Part shown: positions 8,130 through 15,700 of the stretch, piece after piece
Numbering within the stretch: position 1 is the first letter of the stretch
Layout: every line of letters starts with the position of its first letter
Assembly: GCA_021161685.1 (NCBI GenBank)
Contig: JAGHAD010000004.1
Coordinates: 1 to 16,028, forward strand
Length of the DNA: 16,028 bases
Direction: 5' to 3'
Source of the DNA: Thermoplasmata archaeon
Lineage (GTDB): Archaea; Thermoplasmatota; E2; DHVEG-1; B18-G2
The notes under the pieces: model-generated
Seen by the model: the letters and a program-made list of their open reading frames with translations, nothing else
Databases searched by the model: none
Told to the model about the DNA's origin: nothing
Translations under genes and position numbers: made by a program

Positions 8130-8587
8130 CAAATCTGTTGCATCAAAGAAGACTAGCTGCGGAGATATTGAAGTGTGGTATAAACAGGGTTTGGATAGAT
8201 GAAGATAGGTGCGAAGAGGTTGCAAAAGCTGTAACGAGAAATGATATCAGGATACTCATAAAGGGGGGAGCCATAAAGAAAAAGCCAATAAAGGGTATTT
8301 CAAGTGGAAGAAAGAAGAAATTAAGACTCCAGAAGGCGAAAGGAAGAAGGAGAGGACAAGGATCAAGGAAGGGAGCGAAATACGCCAGGTTACCAAGAAA
8401 GAGGAGATGGATAATGACCATAAGGGCTATAAGGACTTATCTAAAAGAACTCAGGGATAAAGGACTTATAGACAGACATACCTACAGAATCTACTACAGA
8501 AGGGCAAAGGGAGGAGAATTTAAAAGCAAAGCCCACTTAAGGTCACACTTAATCTCAGACGGTCTCCTGAGGGAGGAAAAAGCATGA
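8126..8587 (+). CDS. rpl19e: Large-subunit ribosomal protein L19e (eL19)
   Basis: L19e is a helical archaeal/eukaryotic protein at the inter-subunit face, taking part in bridge formation. The 153 residues begin [24 protein letters not shown] and continue with the family signature around [19 protein letters not shown], a very basic stretch [23 protein letters not shown], and the C-terminal helix with [22 protein letters not shown]. Length is normal. Both its start (over L32e) and its stop (over L18) are ATGA junctions. Confidence 0.97.
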   Translation: MTNLLHQRRLAAEILKCGINRVWIDEDRCEEVAKAVTRNDIRILIKGGAIKKKPIKGISSGRKKKLRLQKAKGRRRGQGSRKGAKYARLPRKRRWIMTIRAIRTYLKELRDKGLIDRHTYRIYYRRAKGGEFKSKAHLRSHLISDGLLREEKA

Positions 8588-9093
8588 GTTATAAACCAAA
8601 ATTCAAGAGGCACAGGTTGGGAATAACGGATTACAGGAAAAGAAAAAAGTTACTGAAGTCTAGAAAAATAAGAGCGGTGATAAGGAAATCTCTCAAATAC
8701 ATAAGGGTACAATTTGTCAAATACGATGAGAAAGGAGATATCGTGCTAGCTTCTGCAATTTCCAGCGATTTGGAGAGATTTGGATGGAAAGAAGCTCCGA
8801 AGGATACGACTCCAGCCGCCTATCTTACGGGATTACTTGCGGGTAAGAGGGCAAAGAGCAAAGGGATAACGGAGTGCATAGTGGATATTGGCAGATACAC
8901 CCCAACTAGGGGATCAAGATTGTTTGCTGCAGTTAAGGGAATAATAGATGCTGGTATCAAATGTCCATGTGATGAATCGGTCTTTCCAAGTGAAGACAGG
9001 ATAAAGGAGAAACATTTAAAAATAAAGCCCGACGTTAGTGTTGATGAAGTCAGAGAAAAAATACTTGGAGGTAGCTTGGATGGAGGATGCTGA
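8584..9093 (+). CDS. rpl18: Large-subunit ribosomal protein L18 (uL18)
   Basis: L18 binds 5S rRNA together with L5. The archaeal/eukaryotic form is shown by [71 protein letters not shown] and LDIG-like [25 protein letters not shown]. At 169 residues it is a little short of some archaeal relatives, the difference lying at the C-terminus, which ends SLDGGC. The gene overlaps L19e by ATGA, and its last 14 bases overlap S5. Confidence 0.97.
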   Translation: MSYKPKFKRHRLGITDYRKRKKLLKSRKIRAVIRKSLKYIRVQFVKYDEKGDIVLASAISSDLERFGWKEAPKDTTPAAYLTGLLAGKRAKSKGITECIVDIGRYTPTRGSRLFAAVKGIIDAGIKCPCDESVFPSEDRIKEKHLKIKPDVSVDEVREKILGGSLDGGC

Positions 9094-9757
9094 AGCTCAA
9101 CTTGAGATTGAATGGGAACCAAGAACAAGGCTCGGCAGGATGGTTAAGAAAGGAGAGATCAAAACAATAGCCGAAGCTCTAAGAACAGGTCTACCACTGA
9201 AAGAACCAGAGATAGTTGATATCTTGCTTCCAGACCTAAAAGATGAAATTATAGATATAAAGATGGTTCAGAGGATGACCGATTCTGGTAGAAGGGTTAA
9301 GTTTGCCATAACCGCCGTCGTGGGAAATGAAGATGGTTACGTTGGACTTGGTCAAGCGAAAGGGAGGGAAGTTGGAGCAACCATAAGGAAAGCCATAGAT
9401 GATGCAAAACTCAACATCATAGAGATAAGGAGAGGATGCGGTTCTTGGGAATGTGGCTGTGGAAAACCGCATACATTACCATTTGCGGTTTCCGGTAAGT
9501 GTGGTTCTGTAGAAGTTCTATTCAAGCCAGCTCCTCAGGGTTTAGGATTAGCGTGTGGAGATGTGGCAAAGAAAATCCTAAGTATAGCTGGAGTAAAGGA
9601 CATCTGGGCTTTTGCAAGGGGAACAACCAGGACAAAGGTAAACTATGCAAAAGCGGTCTTCGATGCATTGAAGAGAAATGCGGAGATGAGGATACCGGAA
9701 AGCAAGAAGAAATTATTGAGTATAGTTTCTGGCTCAGCTGGTTTTGCGGGGGAGTAA
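9080..9757 (+). CDS. rps5: Small-subunit ribosomal protein S5 (uS5)
   Basis: S5 lies at the mRNA entry channel with S3 and affects decoding accuracy. ATG 9080 is preferred, giving 225 residues: GGAGGT at 9066-9071 precedes it at a normal distance, and archaeal S5 commonly begins with an acidic stretch before [16 protein letters not shown]. The upstream ATG 9038 would add 14 residues with no homology. The double-stranded RNA-binding-like domain contains [21 protein letters not shown]. The cysteine-rich [19 protein letters not shown] is characteristic of archaeal S5. Then comes the S5 C-terminal domain, [35 protein letters not shown]. Confidence 0.96.
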   Translation: MEDAEAQLEIEWEPRTRLGRMVKKGEIKTIAEALRTGLPLKEPEIVDILLPDLKDEIIDIKMVQRMTDSGRRVKFAITAVVGNEDGYVGLGQAKGREVGATIRKAIDDAKLNIIEIRRGCGSWECGCGKPHTLPFAVSGKCGSVEVLFKPAPQGLGLACGDVAKKILSIAGVKDIWAFARGTTRTKVNYAKAVFDALKRNAEMRIPESKKKLLSIVSGSAGFAGE

Positions 9758-9758
9758 A

Positions 9759-10223
9759 ATGCTGTTTTCCGTGATAAGGATAAGGGGAAGGATAAATGTT
9801 AGAAACGATATAGAAAGAACCTTGCAAATGCTAAGGTTGACGAGAGTCAATCACTGCGTGCTCGTCAATGATACCGATAGCTACAAGGGGATGTTGAAAA
9901 AGGCGAAGGATTACATAACGTGGGGAGAAATTAACAAGGAGACACTCATAGAACTTATCAAGCGTAGGGGAAGATTGATCGGAGATAAACCAATAACTGA
10001 GGATTACATCAAAGCTTCGACCAATTTCAATTCAATAGAGGAACTGGCGGATGCTCTTCTAGATGGAGAAGTGAAGTACAAGGATCTACCAAATGTAAAA
10101 CCCATTTTTAGACTACATCCTCCACGTGGGGGCTATGAAGGGATAAAAAGACCTTTCAGCTTGAAAGGAGCTTTAGGATACAGGGGAGAAAAGATAAATG
10201 AATTGATTATGAGGATGTTGTGA
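9759..10223 (+). CDS. rpl30: Large-subunit ribosomal protein L30 (uL30)
   Basis: L30 is a ferredoxin-like fold protein of the large subunit. From ATG 9759 it has 154 residues, normal for archaea, whose L30 is longer than the bacterial one. Diagnostic parts are [44 protein letters not shown], and the C-terminal [31 protein letters not shown] at 9744 is also in frame but lies within S5 ahead of a GGGGGAG site, so it was not used. It is the last gene of the operon here; L15 and secY, which usually follow, are not in the next bases. Confidence 0.96.
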   Translation: MLFSVIRIRGRINVRNDIERTLQMLRLTRVNHCVLVNDTDSYKGMLKKAKDYITWGEINKETLIELIKRRGRLIGDKPITEDYIKASTNFNSIEELADALLDGEVKYKDLPNVKPIFRLHPPRGGYEGIKRPFSLKGALGYRGEKINELIMRML

Positions 10224-10280
10224 TAGGGGTTGGATAAGGTTCGCTACAGGTGTAGATTTTTGGTTGAGAACTGTATAAAG

Positions 10281-10505
10281 TTATAATCGAGATAATGAGT
10301 AATTCTGGTAAGGCGTCCATGGTTTGCTGGATAGTAATCCGATAGTCATGTACAGCATTTCCTTTTGGTCTTTTGTCAAACTAACTCTCATAAATTCTAA
10401 GGAGTTTCTCAAGCTGTGGTGGGGCGGCATTACTCTATCTTGAAAATGCACTGACGGGTAATGCCAGGCAATTTCAACCCAAACCGTTTTTTGGCGAATC
10501 TTTCC
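10281..10505 (-). pseudogene. Unrecognised 74-codon open frame, possibly a gene remnant
   Basis: The 325-base gap between L30 and the convergent gene holds no recognisable gene. One minus-strand frame is open for 74 codons between stops. It reads GKIRQKTVWVEIAWHYPSVHF, then a first ATG at 10448-10446 starting MPPHHSLRNSLEFMRVSLT, and ends QNYSLSRL. It is rich in Trp, His and Tyr and uses CCG, CGT and CGC codons that are rare in the neighbouring genes. There is no ribosome-binding site at the ATG. It could be the end of a decayed gene such as a transposase, or chance. I do not recognise a family. Confidence 0.3.
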
Positions 10506-10518
10506 CTAACCAGAGGAA

Positions 10519-10554
10519 GTAGAAAAATAAGAGAGGTGGGGCTGAGCCCTACCT
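10519..10554 (-). terminator. Hairpin plus T-rich tract ending the PKD protein gene
   Basis: The 21 bases at 10534-10554 form a nine-base-pair stem (one G-T pair) with a three-base loop. On the minus strand the stem is followed by CTCTTATTTTTCTACTTCC, a T-rich run as in intrinsic terminators. The upstream arm contains the stop codon of the PKD protein gene (TAG at 10549-10551), so the gene and its terminator overlap. It could also stop transcripts arriving from the ribosomal operon. Confidence 0.55.
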
Positions 10555-12402
10555 AAGTTTTAGGTTTATTATCCATACCTTCTGTTCATCGAAAGCACTG
10601 TTACCTTCAAAATCGTGAGCTACTACTTTTATGGTATGCCTTCCGATTGCAAATTCATCCCACAGCCAGTAATATGGCTTAGTGTAGTTTGTATGCACTA
10701 GCTTATTGTCTATGTAGAAATCGACCTTTGCTATACCAATGTTATCGCTTGCATTTGCTTTTATCGTGATCCTCCCTAGAATTACGGTTTTGTTCCTTAG
10801 AGGGATTATTTTTTCATCGTTTATGTAAAGCCCATCAGTTGGTTTGGTTATATTGACCGTTGGAGGTATGTTATCAATTTCATACACATAAGCCCAAGTG
10901 CTATCGATGGCTACGTTCCCTATGCTGTCTGTGACGGTAAGTGTAACCATGTATGCTCCGGACGCAGAGTAAGCATGGGCTGGATTTTGCAAGTTGCTGA
11001 AGGCTCCATCTCCAAAGTTCCATGTCCATGCATATGGAGGAACTCCTCCTTTTGCAGATCCGTGGAAGAAGATAGTCTGTCCGACCCTTGCCCCATAAGG
11101 TCCATCTGCATCGGCTCTAAGTTCCTCATAAACCGTAACCTCAGCGGTATCTGTTGCCTTTTTACCTTCGCTATCTGTTACCGTAAGCTTAGCTATGTAT
11201 CTTCCAGCTCTTTTGTAAGCATGTTTCGGATTTTGTTCATCGCTACCTGCTCCATCTCCAAAATCCCAGTGCCAGCTGTAAGGTGGCGTACCTCCATGCG
11301 CTACCCCTTTGAACTGAATCTTTTCTTTAACTTTTCCAAAGTATGGCCCACCTGCATCTGCCGTGAGATTTGCAGTTATGGTAACTTCAGCGGTATCCTT
11401 AGCTACATTGCCCAAACTATCTGTTACGGTTAAGGTTGCGATGTACTTTCCAGCCTTGTTATATGCATGCCTTGGATTTTGTTCATTACTAGTAGCCCCA
11501 TCTCCGAAGTCCCAGTGCCAGCTGTATGGCTGAGCTCCTCCACTTGCATTTCCATAGAACTGTATCTCCTCTCCAATGCCACCAAGGTATGGTCCATCGG
11601 CATCCGCAGTTAACGGTAGGACGTAATAGACTTCTACGCTATCAAATCCCTCATTTCCAGCAAGATCCCAAGCTCTTACCTCTATCAAATTCCAGCCTTC
11701 CCTCAGCATAATGGGTATACTGAAGGTCATGAATAGCACGGGCGTTTCAAAAGACCAAGCATCTGCTTCTTCTCCACCTTCCCATGCGTGATACCATGAA
11801 AACTCACTTATACCTATACCATAATCATCATCGGCATATCCTTCTACGTTTATGAGCGGATCGTGGAAAACGCTTCCATCTGGAGGATATGTAACCTTCA
11901 CCTCTGGTTTGTAGATATCTTCATAGTAAATGGTTATTTGATCACTCCCAATCATTCCACACGCATCGTGGAAGGTTACGGTTATTACATTTGCACCAAG
12001 CCACAAACCACTTATTACTATTCTGAATTCCACGTAATCTGCAGGCGGTGCGATATAGGAGCAGTTAGTTACCGAACCAGTTGCACATTCCCACATCCAG
12101 CACCAGTATGTTAGTTTACATTCTGGTGTAGATGCCTGAGCATATCCCTCTACCACTACAACTCTTTCATGCACTACAGCTCCATCTGGTGGACTTGTTA
12201 TAACTACTATAGGTTGATAGCCAGAAGTTAACTTTGCGGGCTTTTCACAAGCTTTCAGCTTTACTTCTACCCATTGATCATCCGATATTCTAATTATCTG
12301 TGTACTTTCTCCAGATCTTTTCTCAACGTTGGTACCAATGCCGCCTCCAGCTAGCAGTAGCATGGTAGCAAGAAGTAATACAACTACCAATCTTTTCTCC
12401 AC
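10549..12402 (-). CDS. Secreted protein with three PKD domains and flanking Ig-like domains
   Basis: A 617-residue exported protein with no visible enzyme motif. Residues 1-24 are a Sec-type signal peptide (KR, then a long LVVVLLLATMLLLAGG core). Two Ig-like domains follow at about 64-161 and 165-261; both open with a VTSPPDG/VTYPPDG-like strand. Three tandem PKD domains, each 82 residues, lie at about 262-343, 344-425 and 426-507, with the hallmark WDFGDG (WNFGDG in the third) and HAY plus VTDS motifs. A last Ig-like domain spans 512-613. All six cysteines are within residues 52-148, suggesting disulfides near the N-terminus. No C-terminal membrane anchor or sorting signal is seen. PKD domains usually mediate protein or sugar contacts, so an adhesive or surface-layer role is inferred. 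It lies downstream of the C25-type gene on the same strand. Confidence 0.9.
   Translation of the reverse strand: MEKRLVVVLLLATMLLLAGGGIGTNVEKRSGESTQIIRISDDQWVEVKLKACEKPAKLTSGYQPIVVITSPPDGAVVHERVVVVEGYAQASTPECKLTYWCWMWECATGSVTNCSYIAPPADYVEFRIVISGLWLGANVITVTFHDACGMIGSDQITIYYEDIYKPEVKVTYPPDGSVFHDPLINVEGYADDDYGIGISEFSWYHAWEGGEEADAWSFETPVLFMTFSIPIMLREGWNLIEVRAWDLAGNEGFDSVEVYYVLPLTADADGPYLGGIGEEIQFYGNASGGAQPYSWHWDFGDGATSNEQNPRHAYNKAGKYIATLTVTDSLGNVAKDTAEVTITANLTADAGGPYFGKVKEKIQFKGVAHGGTPPYSWHWDFGDGAGSDEQNPKHAYKRAGRYIAKLTVTDSEGKKATDTAEVTVYEELRADADGPYGARVGQTIFFHGSAKGGVPPYAWTWNFGDGAFSNLQNPAHAYSASGAYMVTLTVTDSIGNVAIDSTWAYVYEIDNIPPTVNITKPTDGLYINDEKIIPLRNKTVILGRITIKANASDNIGIAKVDFYIDNKLVHTNYTKPYYWLWDEFAIGRHTIKVVAHDFEGNSAFDEQKVWIINLKLR
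10882..11619 (-). repeat. Three tandem 246-base repeats encoding PKD domains
   Basis: Three consecutive units of 246 bases encode the PKD domains. The plus-strand word CCATCTCC recurs at 11498, 11252 and 11006, exactly 246 bases apart, within a longer similar context that encodes the WDFGDG region. The first two units (nearer the start of the gene) look more alike than either is to the third. Confidence 0.85.
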
Positions 12403-12411
12403 TTTATTCAG

Positions 12412-12418
12412 CCTCCCC
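12412..12418 (-). promoter_or_regulatory. Shine-Dalgarno sequence of the PKD protein gene
   Basis: On the minus strand GGGGAGG lies nine bases before ATG 12402-12400. This supports the chosen start, which also gives a proper signal peptide. Confidence 0.65.
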
Positions 12419-12443
12419 TACAGCTTGGGATCACATATTTTAC

Positions 12444-12462
12444 ATATTACTTAAGTTTTTCG
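12444..12462 (-). promoter_or_regulatory. Possible archaeal promoter (BRE/TATA) of the PKD protein gene
   Basis: On the minus strand CGAAAAA (12462-12456) resembles a BRE and is followed by the A/T-rich CTTAAGTAATAT (12455-12444), a weak TATA-like box. A start site about 25 bases on would leave a leader of roughly 20 bases containing the GGGGAGG site. It overlaps the stop codon of the upstream gene relic. The match to consensus is imperfect. Confidence 0.35.
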
Positions 12463-12720
12463 TAAAGTATTTTCGTCAGAAGCTGAAAAAATATTTACTA
12501 TCCATACTTCCTTTTCATCTGTAGCAGTATTTCTAGAAAAATCATGCGCTACAGCCTTTATAGTATGCCTTCCTATTATGAACTCATCAAATAGACAGTT
12601 GTAAGGTGTTTCGTTATCTGTGCAAAGTTTCCTTGCATCTATATAGAAGTCCACATTCGCTATATCAATATCATCACTTGCATTGACCTCTGCTTTATTC
12701 GACTGAATGGTGTAGCAATA
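12451..12720 (-). pseudogene. Relic of a second C-terminal Ig-like domain
   Basis: Between the two minus-strand genes, one frame is open from just below a stop at 12721-12723 to TAA 12451-12453. It encodes NASDDIDIANVDFYID, then DEFIIGRHTIKAVAHDF and EVWIVN. This aligns without gaps to the last part of the 617-residue PKD protein (about residues 547-613), with some 60 percent identity over 56 residues by hand count. The first half of the domain, starting PPTVNITKPTDG in the paralogue, is missing. A GTG at 12654 could start a 67-residue product but has no ribosome-binding site. It is most simply the 3' end of a deleted paralogue. It overlaps the end of the C25-type gene in another frame. Two cysteines (in LCTDNETPYNC) are not in the paralogue and might form a disulfide. 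Confidence 0.65.
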
Positions 12721-15700
12721 TTATCCAGCCAATGAGAAAGCCATCTTCTTCAGCCCTTGCATCTCCAGCTGTCACTACCACCTTTATGCTTCCCAAGCCA
12801 AAGACCTTTCCACTTCTTACTTCAATGACCTCTCCAGATGGGAGCAAGGATACTGTTCCAGTTGTTAAGTTACCTTTCCACACCCTACCCCTTGTTATAT
12901 CAGAATGCAGCAGGATATAAAGAGGATTATCTTCCTTGACTTCTATCTTCCAATCAAGGTTTTCCTGATCTTCGGTACCAGAATTTGCTATAGTAGCTAC
13001 GATATATCTCTTATCTGGAGAGGTATCTATGTCTATTATGGAAACCTTGGATGTGGAGATGAATACTTTAGAATGAAGGTCTCCATCATTTCCGGGCCAC
13101 ACTATGCCATCTGTAGTGACATCAAAGCTATCATTAGCATTAAAGTTGGTTATGCCTACTACCAGTTTTGCATCCTCCCAGTTTATACCATCCTTCGAGT
13201 GCGCCATATAAATTTTACCATCCTTGATGAAATAGCAGTCAAAGGATCCATCCTCATTGCCCACTATTTCTGGCTTCTCTCCCTCTGCAGATACGATCGA
13301 TTCATGTTCCCAGTTTCTTCCATTATCTGTCGTTACCATCGATACAATTGCACCATTCTTTTCTCCAACAACTACTCCCACTCCATCGGTTACCGCTATA
13401 TCTGGATTGGTCAATAAGTATGGACCCCAAACTTCGCCATCTATTGGGTCTCCCCAGACATCTGGATGCTTTAAATAGCCGAGATAACATCCATCTGGAG
13501 CAACCATAGCAAGCAAAACGTAGTGCGAGGAGAAGTCAGTGGCTAATTCTATATCCTGCACATTCTCTAGCCTTGGCATAAAAACAACCGAGTTTGAGGA
13601 GCTTGCTGTGAACATGGGTATCTGCTTAAACGCTCTGTAATCTACAGTAAAGGCAGCTATGTATTGGATATCATCCCTGAAATAGTCAGCAGCTATGGCA
13701 CAGGCATTTCTTCCTATCCTGTATATTGGTTCCGTTGGGAAGTAATATCTCAGCACATACCATCTATTCTCATTTGTCATGTCGTACATCAGTATAATGT
13801 CAAAGCGCGTTCCTATTCCCAAGTAATGCGTTGCAGCGCCGTATTTTTCCTTTCCCGCATAGCTTACATACTGATGTGCAATTTTTTCATCACCGTTCCT
13901 CATGAATAGCTCTTTCCAGAGAACACCTCCTTCAGAAATCGCAAAACCATCTTGATAAATGAGCTCATCGTACTTCCGCTCCTGCCTTGTATACCCTACT
14001 ACGAAATTTCCTTTTCCATCGGAAGCAAGAGATACTGGCCCCTTGTCAATGAGTGGATTCGAAGTCACTCGATAGTTTTTTCCCGCAAACAATTCGCTCG
14101 ATCCAAAACTTCTTCTGAACTCAAGAGAAGGTCCCGGTAACACTATCTTTTCCAAATTTCCTCTACTAGTATAGCTCGACATGGCGATTTCTTTGCTAAG
14201 GGAAGGATAGCCACCTATCTTTAACGTCGGATCTCCAAGGAGTATCATCTCCTCTACGGTTTTTGTATCGATTAAGTCTAGGTCTGGCCCAAAGTGAATA
14301 ATGTAGTTCGTCAATGCTTGGGTAAACATCTCTCCAAGTATATCTTTGTCTTCTTCACCATATTGCCTGAAGAATTCTGGCCATAACCAGCCTCCAACAC
14401 CTTCGGTGCAGTATCTACCGAGCATACCGTATCCTAAGCCAGATGGACCAAGTGTTGCTATTGCTCCTCCCTCTTTAACGCGAGTCAACCACCAGCTCAA
14501 GCACTCTGGAGCCCATATGCCGGATTTTGCCGTGTACATGCTCTTGTAGGGATCGGCGAGCAGTTTCATAAAACTACAATCTATGGCGCTTGGATGACAA
14601 CCACTTAGCACAACTACTGGTAACCTATATCCATTGGTTAGAGTATCGAGCGGGAATAAAGGTTTCTTGAGATGGAAGTTTATCTGGTAAAGACCGGCAA
14701 CATCCGAATTCCTCCTGCCTCCGGGTATCCCTGGATAGTGATCTGCCCATGTCATTGGATTTGCATGTCCAGCAAAGTATACAAAACCATAACCTTTGTT
14801 GAGCTCCTCCAAGACAACGTTAATACCATCTACTGGATCTTCTTCTGTGCCATGGAATAAGCCATTGGATGTCCATAACCTCTTTCTATCAAAACTCTTG
14901 GGCATGTAATTGAGAGCTTTTTCAGTTTCCCATTCTCCTTCGAACCATACTTCTGATTCCTTTTCCACTGGACCAAAAATTACTTGCCCAGCACCGTTTG
15001 TTATCCATACCTTAACAGTTACGCTCGTTCTCTCTGTATGTCCATCTGCTTGTGGCCTAGGATCATAGCCTTTTCCCATAATGTGGAGAATACCATCTTT
15101 GTATATTATCGGCGTCCATCTGTAGCCATGATAAGCTCCAGGAGGAGATTCAACTTCAACATCTGTGTTACCAAGAATATTTCCATCAGAAGGTACGGTT
15201 ATGCACGCTACTGGTTTTGAAGGATAGTGCAATCCGGTGATGAGATGATCTTCCTCAGAAAATGTAATGTAAGATGGGCTTTGGTGATTAACTATGACGT
15301 GCACGGTATGAACCTCTCCCTTTTCTCCATCGTCGGCAAAAGCCTGTGCATGGATGTAGTAATCTCCATTTGGAACGGCTGAGGCATTCCATTCGATATC
15401 GAGCTTGTTCTGATCCTGGAAGTCATCTCCGGTAACCACCAGTATCCTCTTAAACCAATCTTCTTTAACGCTGTACCTGCTCTCGTAATTTATTATCTTA
15501 TCAACCATTATTTTTACTTCCCAAACCGCCCTGCATGCGAGTCTGCCCAGGTGCACATCGGGTATAAGATCTATCTCATCATATCCATACCAGTCCCATT
15601 CTCCATATCTTCCATTGCAGTTTGAATCCCAGCTATCAAAAGCATAACCATGCTCTGGATCATAGCGGTATATATCCGCATAGTATAGATCGCTTACAAA

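Noticed and set aside
10254..10264. Short T-run as transcription terminator of the ribosomal operon
   Set aside because: Only five T residues with no hairpin and nothing else to support it.
10224..10280. Start of L15 or another ribosomal gene directly after L30
   Set aside because: A TTG-started 18-residue frame (LDKVRYRCRF) exists but has no resemblance to L15 and stops quickly.
12695..12720. Frameshift or sequencing error fusing the C25-type protein with the Ig-like relic
   Set aside because: Both frames are open over 12698-12720, but fusion would join to a domain lacking its first 30 or so residues. The C25 protein already ends in a plausible way, so a deletion is the simpler reading.
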